Assembly (NCBI RefSeq): GCF_000328665.1
Contig: NC_019977.1
Span: 372,001 to 436,000 of the forward strand
DNA from: Methanomethylovorans hollandica DSM 15978
GTDB lineage: Archaea > Halobacteriota > Methanosarcinia > Methanosarcinales > Methanosarcinaceae
Length of the DNA: 64,000 nt
Reading direction: 5' to 3'
Shown: positions 8,974 through 17,830 of the stretch, piece by piece
How positions within the stretch are numbered: the first letter of the stretch is position 1
Layout of the letters: each line of letters begins with the position of its first letter
Position numbers and translations under genes: made by a program
The notes under the pieces: model-generated
The model's input: the letters and a program-made list of their open reading frames with translations, nothing else
Databases searched by the model: none
Told to the model about the DNA's origin: nothing

Positions 8974-10188
8974 TTGGTTAACATGAGACAGGCTCTGGAT
9001 CTGGGCATGGGAAGTATCAACTATGCAAAGCTTCGCTCTGCTCTTACAACATTGGGTATCATTATCGGGGTAGCAGCAGTTGTAGCAAATGTTTCCCTTG
9101 GAGCTAGCTTTAATCAGTTCTTTACCGATGAACTTGGAACACAGGGGTCCAATTTCATTGTCATATACAGTCAGGATGTGAACATTCTCCATGAAAATGA
9201 ACTTAATATTGTCAGGAACACTCCTGGTGTGGAGGGGGTTTCGCCCAGTAAAGGGCAAATGGCTGCTGTAACATTTATTTCTTCTAAAAGGCAGATAGAC
9301 GTCCAGGGTGTATCCCAGGATGCTGAGAATATATTGAATCTCCAGCTCGAAGAAGGTAATTTTCTTACTGACAAGGATAAATATATAGCTGTATTGGGCT
9401 GGAAAGTTGCCAATGAGAAGTTCAACCGTAACATTTCAATTAACAATTATATAGATATTACTTTTACAAGAGTGGATGGTTCCAGTATAACTCAGAAATT
9501 CAAGGTAAAAGGCATTCTAGGATCTCCGGAGAATACTTTTGTTCAGGGCGGTCCTGACCGGGATATCACGATATACATACCTATCGCTACTATGAATGAG
9601 CTGCTCAACGTTTCTGATTACGGGGGCATAACAGCCAAGACCAGCAGCGCCGAATCTGTAAGCGCTGTTTCAGATGAGGTTGACCGAAGGCTGGCACGAA
9701 CTCTTGGTGTTTCTGCAAGGGACATTGATAACGATGATGTGAAGCCTTACAGGATCTTCAATCAGGCGGAGATCATCGAGCAATTGAATCAACTTTCAAA
9801 CACGCTTACGATCCTCATAACCTTAGTTGCACTCGTGGCTCTGATAGTGGGTTCCATAGGTATCATGAACATAATGCTTGTCACAGTTACTGAAAGGACA
9901 AGGGAGATAGGTCTTATGAAGTCTTTAGGTTTTAAGAAGGCCGATATTCTTTTACTTTTTATTGTAGAATCCACTCTTTTAGGCACAATAGGGGGCGTTT
10001 TTGGAGTACTTCTTGGGGTTGTGGGCTCTTACACGGTGGAAAGTTATCTGTCTATTCCTCGTGTTTTCCCACCATATTTGATCCTGATGGGTTTTAGTAT
10101 TGCTTTTGTTGTAGGTCTGGTCGCCGGTGTATATCCTGCTAACAAAGCAGCATCCATGGATCCTGTAGAAGCACTAAGGCACGAGTGA
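8974..10188 (+). CDS. MacB/FtsX-type ABC permease, second of tandem pair
   Basis: About 404 residues, nearly collinear with the preceding permease. The N-terminal segment (LTTLGIIIGVAA), the FtsX motif (VTERTREIGLMKSLGF) and the C-terminal YPANKAAS are shared. TTG 8974 is chosen because it aligns with the paralogue start and has GAGGTG 7 bases ahead. GTG 8959 (overlapping the upstream stop) and ATG 8983 are alternatives. Two permeases behind one ATPase suggest a heterodimeric transporter, unlike the homodimeric arrangement implied for the left module. Confidence 0.9.
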   Translation: MVNMRQALDLGMGSINYAKLRSALTTLGIIIGVAAVVANVSLGASFNQFFTDELGTQGSNFIVIYSQDVNILHENELNIVRNTPGVEGVSPSKGQMAAVTFISSKRQIDVQGVSQDAENILNLQLEEGNFLTDKDKYIAVLGWKVANEKFNRNISINNYIDITFTRVDGSSITQKFKVKGILGSPENTFVQGGPDRDITIYIPIATMNELLNVSDYGGITAKTSSAESVSAVSDEVDRRLARTLGVSARDIDNDDVKPYRIFNQAEIIEQLNQLSNTLTILITLVALVALIVGSIGIMNIMLVTVTERTREIGLMKSLGFKKADILLLFIVESTLLGTIGGVFGVLLGVVGSYTVESYLSIPRVFPPYLILMGFSIAFVVGLVAGVYPANKAASMDPVEALRHE

Positions 10189-10245
10189 ACAAATGTTTTG
10201 GTTTTAAATAGAACTGTTCATATCTTTCCTATAAGAGGTGAAAAT

Positions 10246-10563
10246 ATGCTAGTTACTACTACAAACGTTGTGAATGGTAAGGAACTGGAGATACTGGGAG
10301 TAGTTTTTGGTAATACTGTGCGTGCAAAGAATATCGGGAGCGATATTGCTGCGGGTCTGCAGAATTTAGTAGGTGGGGAATTGAAAGGTTATTCTGATCT
10401 GCTTTCACAATCCAGAAAAGAATCATTACAGAGAATGGTGGAGGAAGCAGAGAAACTGGATGCAGATGCGGTTGTAAATATACGCTTCACCACCTCTCAG
10501 ATCATGGCAGGAGCAGCAGAACTACTGGCTTACGGGACCGCTGTAAAGTTTAAAAGGATATGA
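10246..10563 (+). CDS. YbjQ/UPF0145 family protein
   Basis: A 105-residue protein of the heavy-metal-binding-like YbjQ family. Its typical elements are the start MLVTTTNVVNGKEL, the central GVVFGNTVRAKNIGSD, the helix SRKESLQRMVEEAEKLDADAV and the closing GTAVKF. ATG 10246 is preceded by GAGGTGAAAAT. YbjQ proteins form ring-like oligomers; their biochemical role is not established. It follows the permease operon by about 60 bases and may be cotranscribed. Confidence 0.85.
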   Translation: MLVTTTNVVNGKELEILGVVFGNTVRAKNIGSDIAAGLQNLVGGELKGYSDLLSQSRKESLQRMVEEAEKLDADAVVNIRFTTSQIMAGAAELLAYGTAVKFKRI

Positions 10564-10580
10564 ATTTCCGGCTCATATCC
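10556..10580 (+). terminator. Hairpin overlapping the YbjQ stop codon
   Basis: The perfect 8-bp inverted repeat GGATATGA/TCATATCC (10556-10563 and 10573-10580) includes the stop codon and lies between converging genes. There is no long T-run, so its role as a terminator is uncertain. Confidence 0.35.
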
Positions 10581-10596
10581 TATTTCGGGACCTTGC

Positions 10597-11775
10597 TCAG
10601 TCAATGAAATATACCTTCACTGGAGGTATTCCATTGAACTCTACTGAGCAATAGGTGTAGGTGTATGCTCCTGTAGTGAGTATATATAATCTGTCTCCTT
10701 CCTGTATATCCTTAGGCAACTCGTATTTGAAATTCTCATATAGTATATCCATACTGTCGCACGTCGGTCCAGCAAGGATCACTTCTCTTCCACCATTGCC
10801 GTTATATCCTTTCTCAGGGTAGATCGGATACTTTATAGCCTCATCTAAAGTTTCTATAAGCCCTCCAAACTTTCCTATATCCAGGTAAACCCATTCATAC
10901 TGGCTTGAATCAGATTTCTTGGAGATGAGCACGATCTCCGTAACTACTACACCAGCTTCTCCTGATATGTATCTACCTGGTTCTATGAGGATCTCTGGCA
11001 GTTCGTCTCCGAAGTATTCGTGCAGATATGTTGTAATGATCTCGGCGTATTGCTGAGTGCTGCGAGTGGGCTTAAGATATTTTGCAGGAAATCCTCCTCC
11101 CAGATTTACCATTTTCAGCTCTATTCCTTCGTAACGTTTAACATCATCAAACAGATACTTGCACTGTGATATAGCGTGATCCCATTCTCCAATATCTCTT
11201 TGCTGTGACCCTACGTGGAAAGAAAGCCCATATGGGATCAAACCCAGATCTTTAGCTTCAACGATCAGAGAATATATCTGGCCTGTGTGCGCACCGAACT
11301 TTCTGGATAGAGGCCAATCTGCCCCGTTACTTTCAGTGAGTAATCTGAAAAAAACCTTTGATCCAGGCGCATTGGCAGCTAATTTTCTAAGGTCATTATG
11401 AGAATCTGTAACAAAAAGCCTGATTCCATATTCATAGGCTTTTTTTATGTCCTTTGCTTTTTTTATGGTATTGCCGTAACTCATCCTTTCAGGGCTGATC
11501 CCCATCTGGAGAAGCTGTTCCATCTCATATATGGTTGCTACGTCAAAATTAGACCCTTTTTCATGTAATAGCCTCACTACTTTTTCAGCAGGGTTTGCTT
11601 TCATTGCATAGTAGATCTTGGCAAAAGGAAGGTTCTTTTTCAATTCATCGTATTTCTCTTCGATCTTCTTCAGGCTGAGTAAAATAAAAGGAGTCTCTTT
11701 GTCCTTTGCAAACTCTTTTATTTTCTTGAACTCTTCTGAAGACAGGTATTCTGAAATGCTTATAGGGTGTTCCAA
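10597..11775 (-). CDS. PLP-dependent fold-III decarboxylase (ornithine/lysine decarboxylase-like)
   Basis: About 392 residues in the ODC/DAPDC family. The PLP lysine lies in YYAMKANP, near residue 60. HVGSQQ and the glycine-rich VNLGGGFP bind PLP phosphate, EPGRYISGEAG follows, and the catalytic Cys is in GPTCDSMDIL. This CDSMD motif is typical of ornithine and related basic amino acid decarboxylases rather than diaminopimelate decarboxylase. The likely reaction is decarboxylation of ornithine (or lysine) to a diamine for polyamine synthesis. TTG 11775 is preferred because GAGGTG lies 9 bases upstream; GTG 11787 is part of that ribosome site. It appears monocistronic. Confidence 0.85.
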   Translation of the reverse strand: MEHPISISEYLSSEEFKKIKEFAKDKETPFILLSLKKIEEKYDELKKNLPFAKIYYAMKANPAEKVVRLLHEKGSNFDVATIYEMEQLLQMGISPERMSYGNTIKKAKDIKKAYEYGIRLFVTDSHNDLRKLAANAPGSKVFFRLLTESNGADWPLSRKFGAHTGQIYSLIVEAKDLGLIPYGLSFHVGSQQRDIGEWDHAISQCKYLFDDVKRYEGIELKMVNLGGGFPAKYLKPTRSTQQYAEIITTYLHEYFGDELPEILIEPGRYISGEAGVVVTEIVLISKKSDSSQYEWVYLDIGKFGGLIETLDEAIKYPIYPEKGYNGNGGREVILAGPTCDSMDILYENFKYELPKDIQEGDRLYILTTGAYTYTYCSVEFNGIPPVKVYFID

Positions 11776-11825
11776 GGCTGCTATCACCTCTTTCTATTAT
11801 TTAATGGATCTTTACACAGTATTCA

Positions 11826-12374
11826 TTAGAATGTATGTAAAAGCGATCGATCATGGCCCGAAGGGCAATACTCATGATTAAAGTATCTGTATATGGTATT
11901 CTCTCTTAAATTTGTATTTGAACATGTATTGCTTTTTGTACCTGCCTGTACCACACCTGTAAGTATACAGGCATCCCCTTCAAGGGTATATGATAATATC
12001 TGCTGGTGCAGTATCATATATGCAAAAAATATACCCACGACAGGTTTAATAAGAGATATGATACAAAAATCTTGAGCTTTTAAGTGCCTGGAAATTCTGT
12101 AATAGATCAGTGAACCAGAAAAGGGGAGGATAAAATTCTTTTTGGTGGTTATCTTCAGCTCATCCAGTTTTTCTGTGCAGGCCAACATCAACAGCATCAA
12201 AAGCCCGAAAACGAGCTTGTAGCAGATCACAGACCCCATTGCCATTCCATAAACTGGTTTAAGGAATATACCTGACAGTGAAAACATGGTGAAGGTCACT
12301 GCAAGGCCGAAAAAGGTACTATAGTTTGTTGTTGCTAATGATGTCATAAAAGCACATCTCAAATAAGCTTTCAT
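11826..12374 (-). pseudogene. DMT/EamA-family transporter, internally deleted remnant
   Basis: The open frame of 182 codons begins with EamA-like helices (residues 1-70). It then jumps from KKNFILPFSG to a segment typical of the second EamA repeat (KAQDFCIISLIKPVVGIFFA). Intact family members have about 290-300 residues and ten helices, so roughly 100 residues are missing in the middle. After GVVQAGTKSNT the frame turns into unrelated sequence. The gene is best read as a decayed drug/metabolite exporter. Confidence 0.7.
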
Positions 12375-12695
12375 GATAAAAAACTAACTGTGATTATTAA
12401 TACTTAACAACTCAGTTAAATCTAAAATACAGAAGCTACTTTTGATTCCAAATTCTTTCTCATTAATACTTTGAAGCACATTGATCTTTTGTATTTGTTT
12501 AGATCTATAATACTATTCTTTTCTCGGCTGGTGATCTGCGTAAGTTGCTGTCCATTACCTGAGATTTTGCCTTTCCAATGGACAATACTGCTCTATAAAT
12601 CAAGTTCAGAATGCTTCAAATCAATTTAAAGTTTAAGCAATGGATATATAGCAAAATAACGTACTCTTTTTGGTAACAACAAAAGGAGTAAATAA
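12375..12695. other. AT-rich intergenic region
   Basis: This region separates the broken transporter from the lipoprotein gene. No open frame or RNA gene was recognised. It should carry the promoter of the downstream lipoprotein; AAAAGGAG precedes its ATG. Confidence 0.4.
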
Positions 12696-13181
12696 ATGAA
12701 ACCAGTAATAAACACTCTATCCTTTATACTTATCCTTATTCTAATCGCCTGCACATCGTCAACATCTGGCTGCATAAGTCTCCAGGATCAAATGGGTGAG
12801 AACAATGGACAAACAGATGGTGGAACAATAGCTTTGGAAAAAATAATTAATATAACTTGGCAATGGGCCGGAATGATAGAAACTTCTTCTGGTAACCAGT
12901 CTGTTGTTCCAAATAAGGATAGCTATACTTTGAAATTCCAGCCGGATGGTACCTATTCCATAACAACTGACTGTAACAGCGGCAGTGGAACTTATGCAAC
13001 AGATGGTCATAATTTGACTATAGAGCCGGGAGTGATCACACTCGTATACTGTGGTGACGAATCATTGGAACCTCAATATCTGTTATCTCTGTGGAGGATA
13101 ACATCAATGACGCTTGAAGATGGCCAACTTTTGTTATCTGTGGAAAACAAAACTGAAAAGATGTTGTTCATCAATGCATAA
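12696..13181 (+). CDS. META-domain (DUF306/HslJ-like) lipoprotein
   Basis: A 161-residue exported protein. The N-terminal hydrophobic segment ends in a lipobox-like TSGC near residue 26, so it is probably lipid-anchored on the outer face of the membrane. Residues from about 50 show the META fold pattern: a TWQWAGM strand, YTLKFQPDGTYSITTDCNSGSGTY and the final strand. META domains occur in secreted stress-response proteins such as HslJ; no enzyme activity is known. A strong AAGGAG ribosome site precedes the ATG. It stands alone beside mobile-element debris. Confidence 0.75.
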   Translation: MKPVINTLSFILILILIACTSSTSGCISLQDQMGENNGQTDGGTIALEKIINITWQWAGMIETSSGNQSVVPNKDSYTLKFQPDGTYSITTDCNSGSGTYATDGHNLTIEPGVITLVYCGDESLEPQYLLSLWRITSMTLEDGQLLLSVENKTEKMLFINA

Positions 13182-13220
13182 AGTGTTAAGCAATAATTCG
13201 GTTTTGTATTTTATATTTCG

Positions 13221-13264
13221 CAGGTACCTTGCAATAGAGGTCCACATATTTCTATAGGTACCTG
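13221..13264. repeat. Inverted repeat with 9-bp arms
   Basis: The arms CAGGTACCT (13221-13229) and AGGTACCTG (13256-13264) are perfect reverse complements, each containing the palindrome GGTACC. They lie just upstream of the IS5-type transposase remnant and could be the remains of an element end or a terminator for the lipoprotein gene. Confidence 0.4.
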
Positions 13265-13338
13265 TGAAAAAAGGTTGAATACGAGCCTACTTCAAATGTA
13301 TAAATACTACCTTTTGGAATAATGTTATGGGGACTTGA

Positions 13339-13611
13339 ATGGAATTCAGAGAACTCTCTGATGAACAATGGAAGTTTATTAAAACATGCCTGTCTCCACA
13401 ACCAATAAACAGGAGAAAGAGAGCTGATGATCGTAGGGTCATCAATGGCGTTCTCATTGAATACAGTGTGTATTGATAGAAGTTTCATCGAAAACAAAAA
13501 AGCGGAGAATATTTCTCGTACAATGGCCACAAGAAAAGAAAAGGCAAAAAGATCCATGCATGTGTAAGTTTTGAGGGCTTTCCTCTTACAATTCAGATAG
13601 CAGCACATTGA
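13339..13611 (+). pseudogene. IS5-family transposase remnant
   Basis: The start MEFRELSDEQWKFIKTCL continues to RRKRADDRRVINGVLIEYSVY, which is the N-terminal DUF4096-type domain of IS5-family transposases. The frame then breaks. Another frame carries later transposase sequence: FIENKK, then after a further shift NGHKKRKGKKIHACVSFEGF and PLTIQIAAH, ending at TGA 13609-13611. More than half of a normal transposase is missing and at least two frame changes are needed, so this is a dead relic. Confidence 0.75.
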
Positions 13612-14341
13612 AATTTATGTAGGCAAACCATAAAATATGACTGGATTTTCTTATCAAAAAATGAAATAAATTTGCATAAATGATTGAAATTGTTACATAC
13701 ATTCTTGAATAAAAATTCATTTAATGCTTTATAATGCTTTATTGTAGCTGATAAAACATTAAGAACAAGTATTTTCCCATATTATTCATTATAGACTCAT
13801 TAAATTTAATTTTAAACGCCTTATAATATCTATTGTATTATTAAGCTCATCTGAGTTCCCTGACCCAGCTTCAAAGATTCTTTTTTTCCATTATTTTTGG
13901 CATGGTAAATGTTAGATACTTCATTCATATGATTTTAATCAAGCAGAAAGAAATTACATCAAAGAATTAAGAGTATTTAGTCTTTTTTACAATTTAGAAT
14001 TCACTTTAATCCCTTATCATGGCATGATTTTAAAATATAAGGTGTTTTAGCATTTATTGAGGGTAAGTATGTTTATATACCTCAAACCTAATCCAAATTC
14101 ATTCCAAAAACGTTTGTTGATAATTGAATGATCAGTACAACAATATTCGATATATGTAAGTTGTAGTTTTCCAAATTGCAGCCTTATAGGATAATAAACG
14201 ATAGAATGGATTTCATTGCAGCATCTACCGTGATCATTGATTGATCATAGACATTTGTTCACTCTTGTATCCTTTCTCTCAAAAGTAAGCGGTTACTGAT
14301 CGTACAAAATAATCCCAATAAAAAAACAGAGGTGTAAACAT
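13612..14341. other. Long AT-rich intergenic region with a possible fossil gene tail
   Basis: Most of this 730-bp stretch has no recognisable content. On the minus strand, 13789-13928 reads NEVSNIYHAKNNGKK, then after a one-base shift in an A-run RIFEAGSGNSDELNN, ending in TAA. The first part resembles the C-terminal tail of GGDEF domains (ALYxAKxxGRNR). This is a weak match. The right end should hold the promoter and leader of the beta-helix protein; AGAGGTG precedes its ATG. Confidence 0.35.
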
Positions 14342-16693
14342 ATGGATAATATATCTTTTAAGGTTTTCGAAAGATTTAGCACCCATAGATGGGCCAAATC
14401 ACGTCATGTGTTCTTAATTGCTTTATGGTTGAGCAATTATGTATACTCAACAGCATCTACTTTCTCTGCAAAATACAATTTCTTCAAAAATAAAAACAAC
14501 ACCACCTTTAAAAAAATATCTATTTCCGTCCTTGGATTAGTATTTTGTTTCCTGTGTTTTTCAATAGCCGGATCAGACCTCTCTTCAGCAGCAAATGCAA
14601 ATGTTGCTGCGAGCGGGAGTGGCGACTACATTTGTGACGGAACAAATGATCATGTTGAAATAAATAAAGCACTTGCATACGTAAAAAGTACTGGTGGCGG
14701 TACTGTATATCTAAGGGGCCCAAATACATACTGGATTGATAGCACTCTTAACATCGGCTCAAACACAAAACTCACAGGTGACTCCACTGCTGAAATAAAA
14801 CTTGTTCCAAAGGCAGGTTGGTCCAGCGGTGTTCCAATGATCCGGGGTGAAACCGGAGCAAAGAATATCGTGATCACTGGCTTTACTATAGATGGGAACA
14901 GCGAAAATCAAGGCGTTTCTTTTGGAAGAGGATATTATAATCTGATGAATTTTGAAAATTCTAATAACATAGAAGTATCCAAAATGCGTCTTGAATGGGG
15001 TTGCAATGATGGTGTGCAGATAAAAAGAGGTAGTAACATCGTTTTTACTCATAATGATGTATACAAGATGGGACATGATGCCTTTTACATACTTTACTCT
15101 AATACAGGTGAAGTTGCATACAACACTGTCTTCACACGGACAAACAGCGCGTGCAGGTTATCCGGCGGTATATCTGATTTTACTGTCCATGACAATACAT
15201 TCTATTCTGACGGGGGCGGCACATCAACAGGACCGGCAATAGAGATAGACAAAACCGGTAGCTCAGGAACTTTATCCTTTAATAATATAGATATATATAA
15301 TAATAAGATACACAGCATAAGGGGTTCAGGTATCTGGATGTTTGCAGCATATACTGACAATGTCATACGGGCAAAGAACGTCCATATACATCACAATACA
15401 TTTACAAAAGTAGGCCAACACGCTTTAAATACCGGATATACCAATGCAGCGATCACAATGCAGAACTTTGATAATACTATCATCGAGAATAATGTCTTCG
15501 ATGATGGCGGTAATGCTGCAATAAAATGGTATGCATGGTCTTCAGTTCCACAGCAAAAGGCACAGTTCACCACCTATGTGAGGAACAATGTCATAAAGAA
15601 CAATGATGGAATGAGTGGAGTCACAGGCTCAGGAGTGGGTATATGGAACACACAGCCATCCTATGCAAAGTTCACAGTTCAGAGCAATAATTTTTACAAT
15701 AATAAAAACGGGGACACATATGGTGGAGGTTTCACAATGAGCAGCAACGTGAATACAGCTCCATCCACTAGTGGTTCAACAGTTGTCAACAAGGTAGATG
15801 CTGCTCCGGTTGCAAATGGCGGAGCAGATAAAACTGCAACTGTTGGATCACCTGTCACTTTTGATGCCAGTGCATCTACTGATGACCTTGGCATAGCTTC
15901 TTACTCCTGGGACTTCGATGCATCAAATGGCATAACCTCTGAAGCTACCGGTAGGACAGCTACAAAGACATATGCCACGGCAGGAACGTATACTGTGACA
16001 CTTACTGTTACAGATACAACTGGACAGAAAGCCACAGATAAAGTAACTGTAGTAGCCAAGGCAGCAACAACTACCACCGCTCCATCTACAACTACACCTA
16101 CTACACCAACATCTCCAGCAGGATCGGTCTCATATTCTCCGACCTATGACAATGGTCTGCGGACTTCATCCCCTACTAGTGTTTTCTCCACTACGAACTA
16201 TATTGATATTGGAGCGAGTTCAGCTAGTTGCAGGGATCTAATGATGTTCGATCTGAGTAACTACAAAACAACAGATGTAATCTCAAAGGCTACCCTCTCA
16301 CTGTACTGGTATTATCCTGCCACCACGCGTACTTCAGATACAGTGGTACAGATCTACAGACCAGCAGCTGACTGGGATCCAAGGTATGTAAGCTGGACAA
16401 ACCGCGCATCCGGCACTAAATGGACCACAGCAGGAGGAAACTGGTATGACAAGAATGGAGCAGCCCAGGGCAGTACACCTTATGCATCCGTTACATTCGC
16501 AGCCAGCACAGTGCCCGGTAACAGGTACTATGATTTCGATGTAACTCAGCTGGTGCAGGAATATGTGAGTGGCAAGTTCAAGAACACCGGATTCTTCCTG
16601 AAGGCCAGGACAGAGAGCGGCAATTACATTGCTTTCTACAGCTCAGAATGGTCTAATGCTGCACAGAGACCTAAGTTAACTATAACACGCTGA
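14342..16693 (+). CDS. Disaggregatase-related secreted beta-helix/PKD surface protein
   Basis: This is a 783-residue exported protein. A long N-terminal extension precedes a hydrophobic signal (ISISVLGLVFCFLCFSIAG, residues about 60-78). A right-handed parallel beta-helix follows (about 90-480, with repeated NNxxxxN-type turns), then a PKD domain (about 495-580, SYSWDFD), a Thr/Pro-rich linker, and a C-terminal disaggregatase-related/DNRLRE-like domain (about 600-783). The disaggregatase of Methanosarcina breaks down the methanochondroitin matrix that holds cell packets together. The same family here suggests polysaccharide binding or cleavage at the cell surface. AGAGGTG before ATG 14342 supports the start, though its distance from the signal is unusual. 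Confidence 0.8.
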   Translation: MDNISFKVFERFSTHRWAKSRHVFLIALWLSNYVYSTASTFSAKYNFFKNKNNTTFKKISISVLGLVFCFLCFSIAGSDLSSAANANVAASGSGDYICDGTNDHVEINKALAYVKSTGGGTVYLRGPNTYWIDSTLNIGSNTKLTGDSTAEIKLVPKAGWSSGVPMIRGETGAKNIVITGFTIDGNSENQGVSFGRGYYNLMNFENSNNIEVSKMRLEWGCNDGVQIKRGSNIVFTHNDVYKMGHDAFYILYSNTGEVAYNTVFTRTNSACRLSGGISDFTVHDNTFYSDGGGTSTGPAIEIDKTGSSGTLSFNNIDIYNNKIHSIRGSGIWMFAAYTDNVIRAKNVHIHHNTFTKVGQHALNTGYTNAAITMQNFDNTIIENNVFDDGGNAAIKWYAWSSVPQQKAQFTTYVRNNVIKNNDGMSGVTGSGVGIWNTQPSYAKFTVQSNNFYNNKNGDTYGGGFTMSSNVNTAPSTSGSTVVNKVDAAPVANGGADKTATVGSPVTFDASASTDDLGIASYSWDFDASNGITSEATGRTATKTYATAGTYTVTLTVTDTTGQKATDKVTVVAKAATTTTAPSTTTPTTPTSPAGSVSYSPTYDNGLRTSSPTSVFSTTNYIDIGASSASCRDLMMFDLSNYKTTDVISKATLSLYWYYPATTRTSDTVVQIYRPAADWDPRYVSWTNRASGTKWTTAGGNWYDKNGAAQGSTPYASVTFAASTVPGNRYYDFDVTQLVQEYVSGKFKNTGFFLKARTESGNYIAFYSSEWSNAAQRPKLTITR

Positions 16694-16901
16694 TATCAGG
16701 AGATTTAGTGAGCGAAAGATAATTTCGACTCACTTACTTTTTCAATATATTTTCTAAATGGGTTTGTAGATGTTTGTACAAAAGAATCATTTTAGGCAAA
16801 TATGGGCAGGAATATATTTTAACTTATTATGTATCTATTAATAAGAACTAATAAGCACACATGGGAACTGAGTTCTTAAATGTCTTTTAAGGAGATTTGA
16901 C

Positions 16902-17830
16902 TTGAACTCTGAATTGAAGACCATATCTCTTTCTGAAATTATGATTATTTTAATCTTCATGGCAGCTTTGCATATTATGAGCGGCTATAGCTTCTTGTTA
17001 TTCCACAGTATAGCAGAGATTTTCAGCATAGTCATAGCAACAAGTCTCTTTTTTGTTACTTGGTTCTCCAAGAAGACAATTAAAAACAATTATTTTCTTC
17101 TTTTGGGAATAGCTTATTTGTTTATCGCAGGGATTGATCTCCTTCATACACTATTATACAAAGGTATGGGGGTCTTTCCCACTCAGAGTCACAATCTATC
17201 TACACAATTGTGGATCGTTGCAAGATATATGGAAGCTGCCACCTTACTCATAGCTCCTTTCATAATTAGGAGAAAGTTGAAGGCATCTTCAATGCTAATT
17301 GTATACGGTATCATAACAACAATTCTATTAATACTAGTCTTTAAGGGCATTTTTCCTGTTTGCTACGTAGACGGTGTTGGGCTTACAGCTTTTAAGAAAA
17401 TCAGTGAATACGTTATCTCAGTAATGCTGCTAGCTTCACTGAGCATGCTATGGAAACACAGCAATCAATTCGAACCCCTTATACTTAATATGCTGAGTGT
17501 TTCCATAGTACTTACTATATTTGCAGAACTTACCTTTACCTTATATGTAGGTATTTATGGCTTTTCTAACCTGATAGGGCACTTATTCAAACTTTTATCA
17601 TTCTATTTCATATTTAAGGCAATAATTGTAACTGCTTTGGTAAGGCCCAATGACTTGTTTTCCAAAGATCTCGTTCTAAAGGAAAGTATGCTGAAAGAAG
17701 AGAAAGAAAGGTATCAGGAACTTTTTAAGAACATGAGTAATGGTGTTGTTGTAATCGAAACCAGAGACAATGGTCAAAGTTTTATTTTCAAGGATATAAA
17801 TTTAGCTGCAGAACAGATATGCCATAAAGA
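16902..17830 (+). pseudogene. MASE3 sensor histidine kinase, 5' fragment interrupted by IS
   Basis: A TTG start with GGAG 7 bases upstream begins a protein with about seven membrane helices typical of MASE3 sensor domains (residues 1-250). A coiled region (KEEKERYQELF) and the beginning of a PAS domain (NMSNGVVVIETRDNG) follow. The native frame is cut at 17830 by an insertion sequence, and translation runs to a stop at 17870 inside it. Joining this part to 19102-19971 across one copy of the 8-bp duplication restores a continuous kinase of about 596 residues (QICHKDKNKIIDKHLAEIY at the junction). Confidence 0.85.
17823..17830. repeat. Target-site duplication, left copy
   Basis: CATAAAGA occurs here and at 19102-19109, directly flanking the insertion. 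Removing one copy and the element restores the kinase reading frame. Confidence 0.85.

Noticed and set aside
10556-10580. Hairpin at the YbjQ stop as a riboswitch or RNA gene
   Set aside because: A single short stem with no conserved loop or multi-helix structure; at most a weak terminator.
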